Shown in pieces: positions 1 through 10,017 of a stretch of DNA of 64,000 bases. Both the position numbers and the translations under genes were made by a program. This stretch comes from Thermoanaerobacter pseudethanolicus ATCC 33223. GTDB taxonomy: Bacteria; Bacillota; Thermoanaerobacteria; Thermoanaerobacterales; Thermoanaerobacteraceae. The stretch spans positions 1,871,001 through 1,935,000 of the forward strand of contig NC_010321.1 in assembly GCF_000019085.1 (NCBI RefSeq). Reading direction: 5' to 3'. Within the stretch, counting starts at the first letter, position 1. Every line of letters begins with the position of its first letter. The notes under the pieces are model-generated. The model was not told the origin of the DNA, searched no databases, and saw nothing but the letters and a program-made list of their open reading frames with translations.

Positions 1-1383
1 AATAATATCAGCGACTTTGTCAAACCCTTCTTTTGTCTGCTCAAATATATCTAATACTTTATTTACCTCCTGAGATGCTTTTGTAGAATTATCAATGTTT
101 TTGATGACATTATCCACAGTATTTCTTGTAAATTGGGTAAGAGATTCTATTATTTCTCCTATTCTTTCTACACTTTCTGTCGATTGCGCTGCAAGTTTTC
201 TTATTTCCTCTGCTACGACCGCAAATCCTCTTCCATTTTCTCCAGCTCTTGCTGCTTCAATTGCCGCATTAAGTGCCAAAAGATTCGTCTGTTCCGCTAT
301 ATCTGATATTGAATAAAGAATATCTTTTATACCACCCATTCTTTTCTCTAGTTCATTCAGTTGTTTTGAAGTATTTTTGGAGTTTTCCAAGCTTTCTTGT
401 AAAGATTCAATTAATGATTTAACTTCTTCTCCTTGCCTGTTTGCATTTTCTTCTATTTCTTTGATTCTCATCATTGCTTCATTCATGTCTCTCATAAGTT
501 TATCGGAGACTTGTGACAAATTTTCATTAGTCTGTGAAACTTTAGTAATAGACTCAGCAACTTCATTTATATTTTCTGAAATTATGTTAATCCCATTCAC
601 TAAATCCTCTAAACCTTGTTTTGAAGAAGTTATGTTCATAGTATTTTCTTCTGATTTGTTTCTTATGTTTACCGCGTAATTCATGACTTCTTCTGATTGC
701 TTTTCTGCATTTATAATTTCAGAATTAATAAGTTTTGCATATTTCCTTAATTTTCTTGTTATTATCGCTGCATAAATTAAAATTATCAATAGTATTACAA
801 TACTCATTCCCAGTGATATGTAAAAATTTCTTTTATTACTTTCTATCATTTGATTAAAATAAGGTAAAAAGCCCTGGGAATATGTAGAGCTAAAATCATT
901 CAAAGCACTTTGTATACGATTCAAATAATAAGTAATAGTTACTACTTTGTCGCTATCATTAACAGAGTCATACTTTTCGGGTAATTCATTTACTGCTTTC
1001 TTTAGGTCCTGAATACCTTCTTTAATTAGCAATAAATTTTTATTAAGTGAGTCGTAATTCTTGGTATTTTTATAGTCATCTAAGCTATTTTGGATATTAG
1101 CAATGTAGATCTCCATTGAACTAATTGGAACTCCAACGGAAAAATTTGTCGTATTGCCATTCATATAGTCATTTAAAGTTTGTTGAATATTGCCACTTAA
1201 TACCGCAATTTGAACTTGGGCATTTGACACGTTAATGACTTGATTTACCACATATTTTCTTAATTTTTCAATGTTGTTAATAGTATTTATAAGTCCTAAA
1301 TTCACAATCACCGAAAGTATAACTGTTAAAATGCCTATAATTACAAAAGATCGCACAACCTGAGCTCGAATAGTTTTTCCCAT
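1..1383 (-). CDS. Methyl-accepting chemotaxis protein, C-terminus cut off by window edge
   Basis: The reading frame starts at ATG 1383, after an AGGGGAG ribosome site, and runs without a stop off the left edge, giving 461 visible residues. A membrane segment lies near residues 9-31, followed by an extracellular helical region of about 150 residues and a second membrane segment near 184-206. The cytoplasmic part carries the conserved receptor tip ([20 protein letters not shown], about residues 366-385), the CheA/CheW contact region of methyl-accepting proteins. The long helical, Cys-free sensor looks like a four-helix-bundle type; I see no clear HAMP domain after the second membrane segment. 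The ligand is unknown. It is transcribed away from the nucleoside operon, separated from it by a hairpin. Confidence 0.9.
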   Translation of the reverse strand, partial: MGKTIRAQVVRSFVIIGILTVILSVIVNLGLINTINNIEKLRKYVVNQVINVSNAQVQIAVLSGNIQQTLNDYMNGNTTNFSVGVPISSMEIYIANIQNSLDDYKNTKNYDSLNKNLLLIKEGIQDLKKAVNELPEKYDSVNDSDKVVTITYYLNRIQSALNDFSSTYSQGFLPYFNQMIESNKRNFYISLGMSIVILLIILIYAAIITRKLRKYAKLINSEIINAEKQSEEVMNYAVNIRNKSEENTMNITSSKQGLEDLVNGINIISENINEVAESITKVSQTNENLSQVSDKLMRDMNEAMMRIKEIEENANRQGEEVKSLIESLQESLENSKNTSKQLNELEKRMGGIKDILYSISDIAEQTNLLALNAAIEAARAGENGRGFAVVAEEIRKLAAQSTESVERIGEIIESLTQFTRNTVDNVIKNIDNSTKASQEVNKVLDIFEQTKEGFDKVADII

Positions 1384-1462
1384 TTACACTTCTCCCCTCT
1401 AACTAAAAATAAAAATTCCGTATTTATTTATCGGTTTAAATCGGCAAAAATTTAATAGAAAT

Positions 1463-1500
1463 AAGCGGTTCTTCTTACAAAACACTAAAAAGAACCGCTT
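1463..1500 (-). terminator. Hairpin terminator after the nucleoside operon
   Basis: AAGCGGTTCTT (1463-1473) pairs with AAGAACCGCTT (1490-1500). It lies just after the pdp stop codon and so ends the nucleoside operon on the minus strand. The U-tract is clean on the plus strand (TTTTT) and interrupted on the minus strand. Confidence 0.65.
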
Positions 1501-1505
1501 TTTTG

Positions 1506-2801
1506 TTACTCAAATATTAATGTTGGCCTTTCCACAGGCTCATCAGAGAGAAGAATATACTTTTTAATTTCATTTAAAGCCCATTCAGCTTTACCCTCAT
1601 CATTAGCATATATTGTAGCAATAGGCTCACCTTTTCTAACTATATCTCCAACTTTTCCACCTAGCATTATACCAACTGCTAAATCTATTTTGTCTTCTTT
1701 TTTCTCTCTTCCCGCTCCTAACTTCATCGCTACAAGGCCTAAATCTAAAGCCATCATGTCTTTTATATATACATCCCTGTCGGCAATCCAAGGTCTTACA
1801 TACTTAGCCTGTGGTAAAAGTGAAAAATCGTCAACTACTCTTTCATCTCCACCTTGAGCCTTTATAAATTCTTTAAATTTTTGTAGGGCTTTTCCGCTAT
1901 CAAGCGCTTCTTTTAGTTTTGCCCTCGCCTCTGTATCGTCTTTTGCAACACCTGCAATTTGAAGCATATCAGAACCAAGTAGCATACATACTTCCAATAA
2001 ATCTTTAGAACCATGACCTTTTAAAACTTGAACAGCTTCTATTATCTCAAGTGCATTTCCTATCGCAAGCCCTAACGGATAATCCATATTTGTAACGTGA
2101 GCTACAGTCTTTCTCCTTACAGAATTTCCTATATCCACCATCAATTTAGCAAGGGCTTTGGCGCTTTCTAAATCTTTCATAAAAGCTCCTCTACCCACTT
2201 TCACATCTAATACTATGCCATCTGCACCTGCGGCAATCTTTTTACTCATAACAGAGCTTGCAATAAGAGGAATAGAATCTACTGTTGCAGTAACATCCCT
2301 TAAAGCATATAATTTTTTATCAGCAGGGGTGAGATTTTTTGTCTGTCCAATAATAGCAATGCCGTATTTATTTACGTTATCAATAAACTCCTCTTCGCTG
2401 AGTTCTACTCTCATTCCTGGTATTGACTCAAGTTTATCTATCGTTCCACCGGTATGTCCTAAACCTCTTCCCGACATTTTTGCAACAGGCGCTCCACAGG
2501 CTGCTACCATCGGAGCAAGCACCAGTGTAGTAGTGTCAGCTACACCACCAGTTGAGTGTTTATCCACTTTGATTCCTTTAATGGCTGATAAATCCATCAC
2601 ATCGCCAGAGTAAGCCATAGCCATAGTAAGATGTGCAGTCTCTTCTGGCGTCATTCCTCTAAAATATATAGCCATTGCCAAAGCGCTCATCTGATAATCA
2701 GGAATATAATCTTTTGTGTAAGAGGATATTATAAAATCAATCTCTTCTTTTGTAAGAACTCCACCGTCTCTCTTTTTCATTATAAGGTCATACATCCGCA
2801 T
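1506..2801 (-). CDS. pdp: Pyrimidine-nucleoside phosphorylase
   Basis: Splits uridine, thymidine or deoxyuridine with phosphate into a free base and (deoxy)ribose 1-phosphate in the cytosol. The 431-residue length is usual for the family. KHSTGG (residues 81-86) is the phosphate-binding loop, and the family signature [10 protein letters not shown] (110-119) is followed by TIDKLES. The alpha domain, hinge and C-terminal alpha/beta domain all appear intact. It is the last gene of an eight-gene nucleoside import and breakdown operon and lies 15 bp after deoB, whose product takes the pentose 1-phosphate onward. A thymidine-only phosphorylase (DeoA) is the alternative; the length and Gram-positive context favour Pdp. 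Confidence 0.95.
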   Translation of the reverse strand: MRMYDLIMKKRDGGVLTKEEIDFIISSYTKDYIPDYQMSALAMAIYFRGMTPEETAHLTMAMAYSGDVMDLSAIKGIKVDKHSTGGVADTTTLVLAPMVAACGAPVAKMSGRGLGHTGGTIDKLESIPGMRVELSEEEFIDNVNKYGIAIIGQTKNLTPADKKLYALRDVTATVDSIPLIASSVMSKKIAAGADGIVLDVKVGRGAFMKDLESAKALAKLMVDIGNSVRRKTVAHVTNMDYPLGLAIGNALEIIEAVQVLKGHGSKDLLEVCMLLGSDMLQIAGVAKDDTEARAKLKEALDSGKALQKFKEFIKAQGGDERVVDDFSLLPQAKYVRPWIADRDVYIKDMMALDLGLVAMKLGAGREKKEDKIDLAVGIMLGGKVGDIVRKGEPIATIYANDEGKAEWALNEIKKYILLSDEPVERPTLIFE

Positions 2802-2816
2802 AAATCATACCCCCAC

Positions 2817-3986
2817 TCATAAAGGTAATTCCTTCAAGAAAGATGTGCCATGCTTTGTAGGACCAACCCTGAATGTTTCAGCTATTGTGGCAGCAATATC
2901 TGCATATGTGCTCCTTACTCCTAAATTAACTCCATGTTTCATTAAAGGACTATAAACTAATAGTGGCACATATTCCCTTGAATGGTCTGTGCTTTCAGTA
3001 GTAGGGTCACAACCATGGTCAGCAGTTATAATTAGTAAATCTTCCTTTGTGAGTTTTTCCATAATTTCTGGAAGTCTGTTATCAAAATGTTTCAAAGCTT
3101 TTGCATATCCTTCTACATCATTTCTATGGCCATACAACATATCAAAATCAACTAAATTTGTGAAAATTAACCCATTTTTAATTTCATCCATCGCTTTTAT
3201 AGTAGCTGTAATGCCCTCGTCATTGTTTGTCGTATGATTTTTCCCAGTAATTCCTTGCCCAGCAAAAATATCCTCAATCTTTCCTATAGCAAAAACCTCA
3301 TATCCATCTTCTTTTAACATATCTAATATAGTAGGCTCAAAAGGCTTTAACGAAAAATCTCTCCTATTTCCTGTTCTCACAAAATTTCCAGGAGTACCGG
3401 TAAAAGGCCTTGCAATGACTCTTCCTACCGCATGGTCTCCTTTTAGTATTTCCCTGGCAATTTCACAAATTCTATAAAGCTCTTCAAGAGGTATGACATT
3501 CTCATGGGCTGCTACTTGAAATACGCTATCAGCAGAAGTATAAACTATAGGATATCCTGTTTTTACATGTTCTTCTCCCAGCTCTTTTATTATTTCCGTA
3601 CCTGAAGCAGGCTTATTTCCCAAAACTTTTCTACCAATTCTTTTTTCAAATTCCTTGATAATTTCATCAGGAAAACCATGGGGATAAGTAGGGAAAGGTT
3701 TCTCAATAAAGAGTCCTGCTATCTCCCAATGACCTGTAGTAGTATCTTTCCCTGCTGATTTTTCAGCCATCTTGCCATATCCACAAATAGCGTTAGGGTT
3801 TTCAGGAACGCTTTTTAAAGGAATTATATTCCCTAGCCCTAATCGCCCCATATTAGGAAGTTCAACACCTGTCTTTTCTGTCACATGGCCTAAGGTGTTT
3901 GAACCTTCATCCCCAAACTTATAAGCGTCTGGCAATTCTCCTACTCCTACGCTATCCAAAACTATTAGTATGACTCTTTTGAACAT
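2817..3986 (-). CDS. deoB: Phosphopentomutase
   Basis: Interconverts ribose or deoxyribose 1-phosphate and the 5-phosphate, passing nucleoside-derived sugar to the pentose phosphate pathway or to deoxyribose-phosphate aldolase. It belongs to the alkaline-phosphatase superfamily. The N-terminal metal-binding motif [17 protein letters not shown] is at residues 5-21, the phosphorylated Thr region KDTTTGHWE near 80-88, and the C-terminal metal ligands lie in [19 protein letters not shown]. The 389-residue length is typical of Bacillus-type DeoB. It sits between cdd and pdp in one operon, with short gaps on both sides. Confidence 0.96.
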
Positions 3987-4018
3987 TTTACCACCTCTTC
4001 TATGAACTTATGTCCGTA

Positions 4019-4435
4019 TTATTTCTCTAAATCTTTTGAGGTAAAAGCACCTGGCAACAAATCTTTAACAGTGACAACAGCATAATCGCCTTTCATGTTG
4101 CTCAATATAACAACCATGTCTTCTCCACCCAATTCCATCATTACCTGTCTACATGCACCACAAGGAGAAACAGGACCTTCAGTATCTGCAACTACAGCAA
4201 TTGCTTTTAATTTTCTATCTCCATTTGCATAAGCGCTAAAAAGTGCTGTCCTTTCTGCACAATTGGTAAGACCATAAGAAGCATTCTCAATATTGCATCC
4301 TTGGTAAGCTTTTCCATCTTCAGTAAGAACACATGCACCTACTTTAAAGTGGGAGTAAGGCACATAGGCCTTCTCCCTTGCATCTTTCGCTAATTCCACA
4401 AGCTTCTCATAATCTTTATATTCCACTTTATACAC
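4019..4435 (-). CDS. cdd: Cytidine deaminase
   Basis: Hydrolyses cytidine or deoxycytidine to uridine or deoxyuridine, feeding the phosphorylase encoded two genes downstream. At 138 residues it is the short tetrameric type, with three zinc cysteines: Cys59 in TNCAERT, which also carries the catalytic Glu61, and Cys92 and Cys95 in PCGAC. The substrate motif NIENASYG is at 49-56. It starts only 6 bp after the upstream GntR regulator gene, so the two are almost certainly co-transcribed. Confidence 0.96.
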   Translation of the reverse strand: MYKVEYKDYEKLVELAKDAREKAYVPYSHFKVGACVLTEDGKAYQGCNIENASYGLTNCAERTALFSAYANGDRKLKAIAVVADTEGPVSPCGACRQVMMELGGEDMVVILSNMKGDYAVVTVKDLLPGAFTSKDLEK

Positions 4436-4441
4436 CTACTT

Positions 4442-5173
4442 TCATAATATTCTTTTGCGTATAATATAGAAGTCGAATTTAGAAGCATTAAAATAGTTAG
4501 AAGAATAAAGGATTGGCGTATTGTTTTCATCGTAATGCACCTGTTCTAACAAAAGAATTGAATCATTTTTGTCCATCATTAGTTTTTTCTCAACTACAGG
4601 GTCATGTTTTATAACTCTTATATTAGAAACTGCATAGGTTATTGTAATAGAGTGTTCACTTTCAAGGTAAGAAAACACAGATTGTTCAAATCCCGTAAAA
4701 GATTCGCCTACAATGCTTCGAGGTAACCTGTCAATGCAATACACAACCGGGACCTCATCTGCTGTTCTTACCCTTTCTACTTTATATATAATATCTCCTG
4801 GTTTCAATTTTAAGTGATTTGCCTCATTTTCTGTAGCAGGCAATTTATATACAGTAAAATCTTTTGTACCAGGTACCATCCCTTGCCTTTCAATTAAAGT
4901 GGTAACACTAAATAACTCTTCCAAGCCACTCTTTATAAGGGGTTTTCTCCTTACAAAAGTTCCTACCCCTTGCTGTTTCACTATAAGTCCTTCATCTTCT
5001 AAAATTCTCATTGCTTCTCTTAAAGTAGCTCGACTAATACCAAATTGTTTGGCAAGCTGTGATTCAGAAGGGAGCTTGCTGCCCTCTTTCCACTGCCCTG
5101 TCTTTATCAATTCTTCCATTTTCCTTAAGGCAAGCTCATACAGCGGTTTTTTCTCAGGTAGCAGCATCGACAT
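4442..5173 (-). CDS. GntR/HutC-family transcriptional regulator of the nucleoside operon
   Basis: A 243-residue regulator with an N-terminal winged-helix GntR DNA-binding domain (about residues 10-77; SQLAKQFGISRATLREAM is the recognition helix) and a C-terminal UTRA ligand-binding domain (about 95-235) of the HutC/FarR subfamily. It lies inside the nucleoside operon, 9 bp after the second permease gene and 6 bp before cdd, so it probably responds to a nucleoside or pentose phosphate and controls its own operon. The inverted repeat at 9837-9862 in the operon leader is a candidate operator. The effector cannot be read from the sequence. Confidence 0.85.
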   Translation of the reverse strand: MSMLLPEKKPLYELALRKMEELIKTGQWKEGSKLPSESQLAKQFGISRATLREAMRILEDEGLIVKQQGVGTFVRRKPLIKSGLEELFSVTTLIERQGMVPGTKDFTVYKLPATENEANHLKLKPGDIIYKVERVRTADEVPVVYCIDRLPRSIVGESFTGFEQSVFSYLESEHSITITYAVSNIRVIKHDPVVEKKLMMDKNDSILLLEQVHYDENNTPILYSSNYFNASKFDFYIIRKRIL

Positions 5174-5182
5174 AAAATCACC

Positions 5183-6103
5183 TTATTTCTTTGGTGTATA
5201 TGGTACTCCATCTGCAGCAGGTGGTACGCTCTTTCCACCGACACCCACAAGTGCAAGTATTGTCACTATATAGGGCAACATCATGATTATATTCTTAGAA
5301 AATGCCGTATTTTGGAGCTGCATGCTGAAAGCCGTTGCGAATCCAAAGAGAAGTGCAGCACCAAAAGACCCAAAAGGCGTCCATTTACCAAAAATCATTG
5401 CTGCCAACGCAATGTAACCTCTACCACTTGTCATATCAGGGATGAAACTATTTAACGCACCTATTGACAGGTAAGCACCACCCATCGCAGAAAGAACACC
5501 GCTTAATGCAACGCCAAGATACCTTAATTTTATAACATCAATACCCGCTGTTTCAGCCGCCTCAGGATTTTCACCAACTGCTCGAAGTCTTAAACCTAAA
5601 TTTGTGTGGAACAGAAAATAATCTGACACAAATAAAATTATTATCATCAAATATACTACTACACTGTGACCACTCAAAACTTGGCCTAAAAATGGTGTAT
5701 CTTTAATGCCTGGGATTTCTATAGTAGGTAGCATAGGAGTGTCAACAGGAGTTCCTGTAAAACCATACATCGTATTTAAAAGGTATGCCGTAATACCCGA
5801 TGCAAAAATATTAATTGCCATACCTAAAATTATTTGATTAGCCGTTAAGCTTACAGCTGCCCACGCAAAAATCAAAGCTACTATAAGCCCAACTATCATA
5901 GCACCTAAAAGTCCTAGCCAAGCGCTACCAGTCGCATGAGCAAATACAACTGCAAAAAATGCTGCAATAAGCATAATACCTTCCATCGCTATATTTACAA
6001 CACCAGATCTTTCAGAAAAAGTACCACCTAGCGCAGGTAATGCTAATGGTGTGGCCATCGCCAAAGTAGCTGCCCAAAGTTGTGGATTTAAAAATATTTC
6101 CAT
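5183..6103 (-). CDS. Nucleoside ABC transporter permease (NupQ-like)
   Basis: A 306-residue integral membrane protein of the BPD_transp_2 (RbsC/LivM-like) permease family with about eight to ten membrane segments. The cytoplasmic coupling motif with VGENPEAAETAGID lies near residues 177-190. With the neighbouring permease it should form the channel of a BMP-dependent nucleoside importer, as in Bacillus NupNOPQ and Streptococcus/Lactococcus homologues. Its start overlaps the end of the upstream permease gene, a sign of translational coupling. Substrate assignment rests on the operon (deaminase, phosphorylase, mutase). Confidence 0.9.
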   Translation of the reverse strand: MEIFLNPQLWAATLAMATPLALPALGGTFSERSGVVNIAMEGIMLIAAFFAVVFAHATGSAWLGLLGAMIVGLIVALIFAWAAVSLTANQIILGMAINIFASGITAYLLNTMYGFTGTPVDTPMLPTIEIPGIKDTPFLGQVLSGHSVVVYLMIIILFVSDYFLFHTNLGLRLRAVGENPEAAETAGIDVIKLRYLGVALSGVLSAMGGAYLSIGALNSFIPDMTSGRGYIALAAMIFGKWTPFGSFGAALLFGFATAFSMQLQNTAFSKNIIMMLPYIVTILALVGVGGKSVPPAADGVPYTPKK

Positions 6104-7161
6104 TATGCTTGCGCCTCCTTTTTGCGGTTTTTCGCAAATTTGTCTTTAATAACTTCTGCTACTCTATGAGCTGCAACGAAGAATACTATAAGCCCTGTAA
6201 TAACGTCTGCCATTTGACCCGGTACCTGCGCATTAAGCTGCATATACTGAGAACCAGTATCTAAAGCCGCAAACAAAATTGCCGCAAATATAACTCCTAT
6301 CGGATTGTTGTTTGCGAGAAGCGCTACAACTATTGCTGTATAACCGTATCCAGCAGTAAAACTGTCATAAAGCCTATGCTGGACTCCTAACATCTGAACA
6401 GCTCCAGCAAGTCCTGCAAATGCACCACTTAATCCTAATGAAAACACCATATTCAAAGGCACATTCATCCCTGCATATCTTGCTGCTCTTTGATTATATC
6501 CTACTGCTCTCATTTCAAAACCCCATGTCGTTTTAAACATAAGCCAATATACAAAAATTGCAGCAGCAAGAGCAATAAAAATTCCATAAGAAAGTTGTGT
6601 ATTCTTAATTAAAAATGGTATAACTGCGCTCTCCTTAATACGTGGAGATTGAGGAATTGTTCCTCCCTTCTCCATCATAGGGCCAAATTGAAGCAAAAAG
6701 TGGCTAAAATATATTGCAATGTGGCTCATCATCATTGTAGTTATAACTTCATTAGCACCAGTATAGGCTTTTGCAAGTCCCGGAATGAGTCCTGCCCAAA
6801 GTCCTCCTGCTATCATCGCAGCTATAAGTGCAAAAGGTATGTGGATATACCAAGGTAATCCAGTAAAACTATAGCCTACCCAAACACCTACTATTGCACC
6901 TATCCAATACTGTCCTTCTGCACCTATATTAAATAGTCCAGCCTTAAAAGATATAGCTACACCCAATCCTGTCAATATAAGAGGTACAGCAGCTGCAAGA
7001 GTATTTGCAATATTATTAACTGAACCAAAAGCACCTATAAATAAAGATATATAAGCTGTTGTAGGATTAAATCCTGTAATAAGCATTATAATAGAACCAA
7101 CTATTATTGCTATAAGCACAGCTGCAACAGGAATATACAGTTCTTTTAAAAGATTCTTCAT
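6103..7161 (-). CDS. Nucleoside ABC transporter permease (NupP-like)
   Basis: The larger permease subunit of the importer, 352 residues, with about eight to ten membrane helices. The conserved FNIGAEGQYWIGA segment near residues 76-88 and the coupling region RAVGYNQRAARYAGMN in the second half are typical of BPD_transp_2 permeases working with BMP-type binding proteins. It overlaps both the ATPase gene upstream and the second permease gene downstream, so stoichiometric, coupled translation is likely. The C-terminus is Lys/Arg rich and cytoplasmic. Confidence 0.9.
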   Translation of the reverse strand: MKNLLKELYIPVAAVLIAIIVGSIIMLITGFNPTTAYISLFIGAFGSVNNIANTLAAAVPLILTGLGVAISFKAGLFNIGAEGQYWIGAIVGVWVGYSFTGLPWYIHIPFALIAAMIAGGLWAGLIPGLAKAYTGANEVITTMMMSHIAIYFSHFLLQFGPMMEKGGTIPQSPRIKESAVIPFLIKNTQLSYGIFIALAAAIFVYWLMFKTTWGFEMRAVGYNQRAARYAGMNVPLNMVFSLGLSGAFAGLAGAVQMLGVQHRLYDSFTAGYGYTAIVVALLANNNPIGVIFAAILFAALDTGSQYMQLNAQVPGQMADVITGLIVFFVAAHRVAEVIKDKFAKNRKKEAQA

Positions 7162-8690
7162 TATCTCGCCTCCAATGTCGTCTTATCAAATCGCGAACCA
7201 GCCATAAGCATTCCTATTTGTTCTCTCGTTGCAGTTTTGCCGTCCAAAATATCCATAAGCTGTCCATTGTATATAACTCCAATCCTATCTGATAATGCCA
7301 TTATTTCTTCTAGCTCTAATGAAATGAGAAATACAGCAGCACCTTTATCTCTCAATTCAAGTAGTCTCTTATGGATATATTCTATAGCACCAACGTCCAT
7401 TCCTCTTGTGGGTTGAACTGCAATTAAAAGCTTAGGATTGTATCCTACTTCTCTCGCCAGTATTACCTTTTGCTGATTTCCTCCTGATAAACCACGAGCC
7501 TTAAGCATGTACTCAGGAGGCCTTACGTCAAACTCTTTAACTTTTCTCTCGGCATTTTCATATACTTTTTTATATTGAATTACACCATAACGAGAATAGG
7601 TGGGATCTTTATATTCCCTCAAAATCAAATTTTCTGCAATTGTAAAATCCAAAACAAGTCCATCTGCTTGCCTATCTTGTGGAATATACGATATACCCTC
7701 TCTATAAAGCTGTCTTGTAGTAAAATTTGTAACATCTTTCCTGTAAAATAAAATATTACCAGATTTCTTAGGCCTTAATCCCATTATAGCTTCTACTAAT
7801 TCTAACTGCCCATTTCCATCAATACCAGCCAGTCCAAAAATTTCTCCTTCGTGTATATCAAAACTTACATCTTTAACCTTAGGAACGTTCTGCTGGTCAA
7901 CTACATTTAAATTTTTAACACTTAAAACGACATCCCCTGGCTTGTACTCACTCTTTTCTATTCTCAATACTACTTCTCTACCTACCATTAAATTAGCAAG
8001 TTCTTGCTCATTCGTTTCTTTTGTGTTCAAAGTACCAACAGTTTTACCTCTTCTCATAACTGTAACTCTATCAGAAATTTCTAATACTTCTTCTAATTTG
8101 TGACTTATAAATATTATTGACATACCTTGTTTTACAAGTCCCCTCATTATTTCAAATAATTTTTCTGTTTCCTGAGGAGTAAGCATAGCTGTTGGCTCAT
8201 CCAAAATCAAAAGTTTTGCTTTTCTATAAAAAGCCTTTAAAATCTCAACTCTTTGCTGAAGACCAACAGATAAATCTTTTACTTTTGCTTCAGGATCTAT
8301 TTCTAAGTGATATTTTTTTGAAATCTCTCTTATGAGTTCATTTGCTTTTTCCCTATCGTAAGTTATGCCTTTAGGCTCTGCACCTAATACAATGTTTTCT
8401 GCAACTGTCAAAACAGGAATAAGCATAAAGTGTTGATGTACCATTCCTATACCTTTTTCAATAGCTTCATGAGGACCACTTAGATTGAGTTCTTCACCAT
8501 CAAAAATGAGCTGACCTGAATCCGGTTTATATAAGCCGTATATAATATTCATTAAAGTAGATTTGCCAGCACCATTTTCTCCAAGTATAGCGTGAATTTC
8601 TCCCTTTTCAACTGTAAGGTTGACATTGTCATTTGCTACAACCTTAGGAAATACTTTCGTAATATTCTTTACTTCCAATATAGCGCTCAT
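7161..8690 (-). CDS. Nucleoside ABC transporter ATP-binding protein, double-domain (NupO-like)
   Basis: A 509-residue tandem ABC ATPase that powers the nucleoside importer at the inner face of the membrane. The first domain has a complete Walker A (GENGAGKST, residues 37-45), signature and Walker B (LLILDEPTAML). The second domain, from about residue 257, has a Walker A without the catalytic Lys (GIDGNGQ) but a good signature (LSGGNQQ), the usual asymmetry in RbsA/MglA-like proteins. It is separated from the binding-protein gene upstream by a hairpin that probably lowers its expression relative to that gene. Confidence 0.93.
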   Translation of the reverse strand: MSAILEVKNITKVFPKVVANDNVNLTVEKGEIHAILGENGAGKSTLMNIIYGLYKPDSGQLIFDGEELNLSGPHEAIEKGIGMVHQHFMLIPVLTVAENIVLGAEPKGITYDREKANELIREISKKYHLEIDPEAKVKDLSVGLQQRVEILKAFYRKAKLLILDEPTAMLTPQETEKLFEIMRGLVKQGMSIIFISHKLEEVLEISDRVTVMRRGKTVGTLNTKETNEQELANLMVGREVVLRIEKSEYKPGDVVLSVKNLNVVDQQNVPKVKDVSFDIHEGEIFGLAGIDGNGQLELVEAIMGLRPKKSGNILFYRKDVTNFTTRQLYREGISYIPQDRQADGLVLDFTIAENLILREYKDPTYSRYGVIQYKKVYENAERKVKEFDVRPPEYMLKARGLSGGNQQKVILAREVGYNPKLLIAVQPTRGMDVGAIEYIHKRLLELRDKGAAVFLISLELEEIMALSDRIGVIYNGQLMDILDGKTATREQIGMLMAGSRFDKTTLEAR

Positions 8691-8707
8691 ACTCCTACCT
8701 CCAAAAA

Positions 8708-8730
8708 GGGGCTGAACAGTATTCAGCCCC
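8708..8730 (-). terminator. Intra-operon hairpin between binding protein and transporter genes
   Basis: A perfect 9-bp stem, GGGGCTGAA (8708-8716) with TTCAGCCCC (8722-8730), has a 5-nt loop and is followed on the minus strand by five U (8707-8703). It lies 20 bp past the lipoprotein stop codon and about 18 bp before the ATPase gene. It is probably a partial terminator or 3'-end stabiliser giving an excess of binding protein. Confidence 0.8.
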
Positions 8731-8749
8731 GGTTTTTTATGGTTTTAGT

Positions 8750-9808
8750 TTATTTTGAAACTTTGTCAGATACTGTTATCTTACCGTCTTTTATATCTTG
8801 TGCTAATTGATTAACTTTATCTATGATAGATTGTGGAACATCTTTATTCACTTTACCTATTCCAACACCGTCATTCTTTAAGTCAAAGTATACAATTCCA
8901 CTCTTAAAGTTGCCATTTAAAGTATCTTTTATAACATTGTATGTTGCAACATCAACCCTCTTAACTGCTGATGTCAAAACATGATCAGGAGCTAAATAGC
9001 TTTGGTCTGCGTCAACACCAATAGCATATACGTTTTTCTCTTGGGCTGCTTTTATTACTCCGTCACCAGTACCACCAGCAACTTGGAAGATGATTTCTGC
9101 ACCCTGGCTTATCTGTGTCAAAGCCATTTGTTTACCTGTTGCTGGGTCATCGAAATTATTTGTATAATTGATTAGAATTTTTATGTCCGGATTAACAGCT
9201 TTTGCACCTTGTTGATAACCTGCAATAAAGCGATCAACTGGTGGTATCTGCATTCCGCCAACAACACCTATGGTGTTTGTACCTTTTACCTTACCAACTT
9301 TTTCTTTTTCCATTAATCCAGCCATAGCGCCTACAAGATAGCCGACTTGCTCTTCCTTGAACATAGCTGATGAAACGTTAGGCCTGTCTGTCACTTCTGA
9401 ATCAATTATCAGAAATTTTGTGTCAGGGAATTTTTGTGATACCTCTTCAACAGCATCATGCATCATAAAACCTACTGCAATTACCAAGTTGTACCCTTGT
9501 TGTGCAAAATTTGTTAAGTTCGGTACATAGTCTTCCATTTTCTTTGATTGTATTACGTTCACTGTAACACCTAATTCTTTAGCAGCTCTTTGCAAGCCTT
9601 CATAAGCCATTTGGTTAAAGCTGCGGTCATTGATGCCACCCACATCTGTTACAAGACCTACTTTAAAATCTTTGTTTTTAGATTCTTGCGTAGTTTGGGG
9701 TTGTGTACTTTCTTGCTTTGTCTTTGAAGAGCATCCTGACAAAAGCACTGAAACTGATAACACTACAATTAACAAGGATGCTAAAACAACACGCCACCTT
9801 TTCATCAT
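8750..9808 (-). CDS. BMP-family nucleoside-binding lipoprotein
   Basis: The substrate-binding subunit of the ABC importer, anchored outside the membrane. The signal peptide ends in the lipobox LLSGC with lipidated Cys26, followed by a Ser/Gln/Thr-rich linker. The mature domain begins with KVGLVTDVGGINDRSFNQ (about residues 49-66), characteristic of BMP/PnrA/Med proteins that bind purine and pyrimidine nucleosides. Its 352 residues are full length. It is the first gene of the operon; two ATG codons follow the AGGAGG site, and either could be used. A promoter and a leader inverted repeat precede it. Confidence 0.93.
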   Translation of the reverse strand: MMKRWRVVLASLLIVVLSVSVLLSGCSSKTKQESTQPQTTQESKNKDFKVGLVTDVGGINDRSFNQMAYEGLQRAAKELGVTVNVIQSKKMEDYVPNLTNFAQQGYNLVIAVGFMMHDAVEEVSQKFPDTKFLIIDSEVTDRPNVSSAMFKEEQVGYLVGAMAGLMEKEKVGKVKGTNTIGVVGGMQIPPVDRFIAGYQQGAKAVNPDIKILINYTNNFDDPATGKQMALTQISQGAEIIFQVAGGTGDGVIKAAQEKNVYAIGVDADQSYLAPDHVLTSAVKRVDVATYNVIKDTLNGNFKSGIVYFDLKNDGVGIGKVNKDVPQSIIDKVNQLAQDIKDGKITVSDKVSK

Positions 9809-9836
9809 ATAACCTCCTACAAAAAATTTTGTTACC

Positions 9837-9862
9837 GTTTACCGATTTTGCACTCGGTAAAC
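9837..9862 (-). promoter_or_regulatory. Inverted repeat, candidate operator in nucleoside operon leader
   Basis: GTTTACCGA and TCGGTAAAC form a perfect 9-bp inverted repeat with an 8-bp spacer. It lies between the predicted transcription start and the BMP ribosome site. Position and symmetry fit a GntR-family dimer site, most simply for the regulator encoded in the same operon, but the link is inference. Confidence 0.55.
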
Positions 9863-9889
9863 ATATAAGCTTGTCTGACATCTAACTTT

Positions 9890-9918
9890 ATTATAACTTT
9901 ATCAAAGGTCATATACAA
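9890..9918 (-). promoter_or_regulatory. Sigma-A promoter of the nucleoside operon
   Basis: On the minus strand TTGTAT (9918-9913) is followed after 17 bp by a perfect TATAAT (9895-9890). This places the transcription start near 9883, leaving a leader of about 75 nt that contains the inverted repeat at 9837-9862. Confidence 0.6.
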
Positions 9919-10017
9919 CTCCTAAATTCATCAGTTTTACTTAAAAGGCATACAATTTCTCTAAAAATCTCCGTTTTTCTTTATGTATCTTTCACAATTA
10001 TATTTTTTATTTTACTA

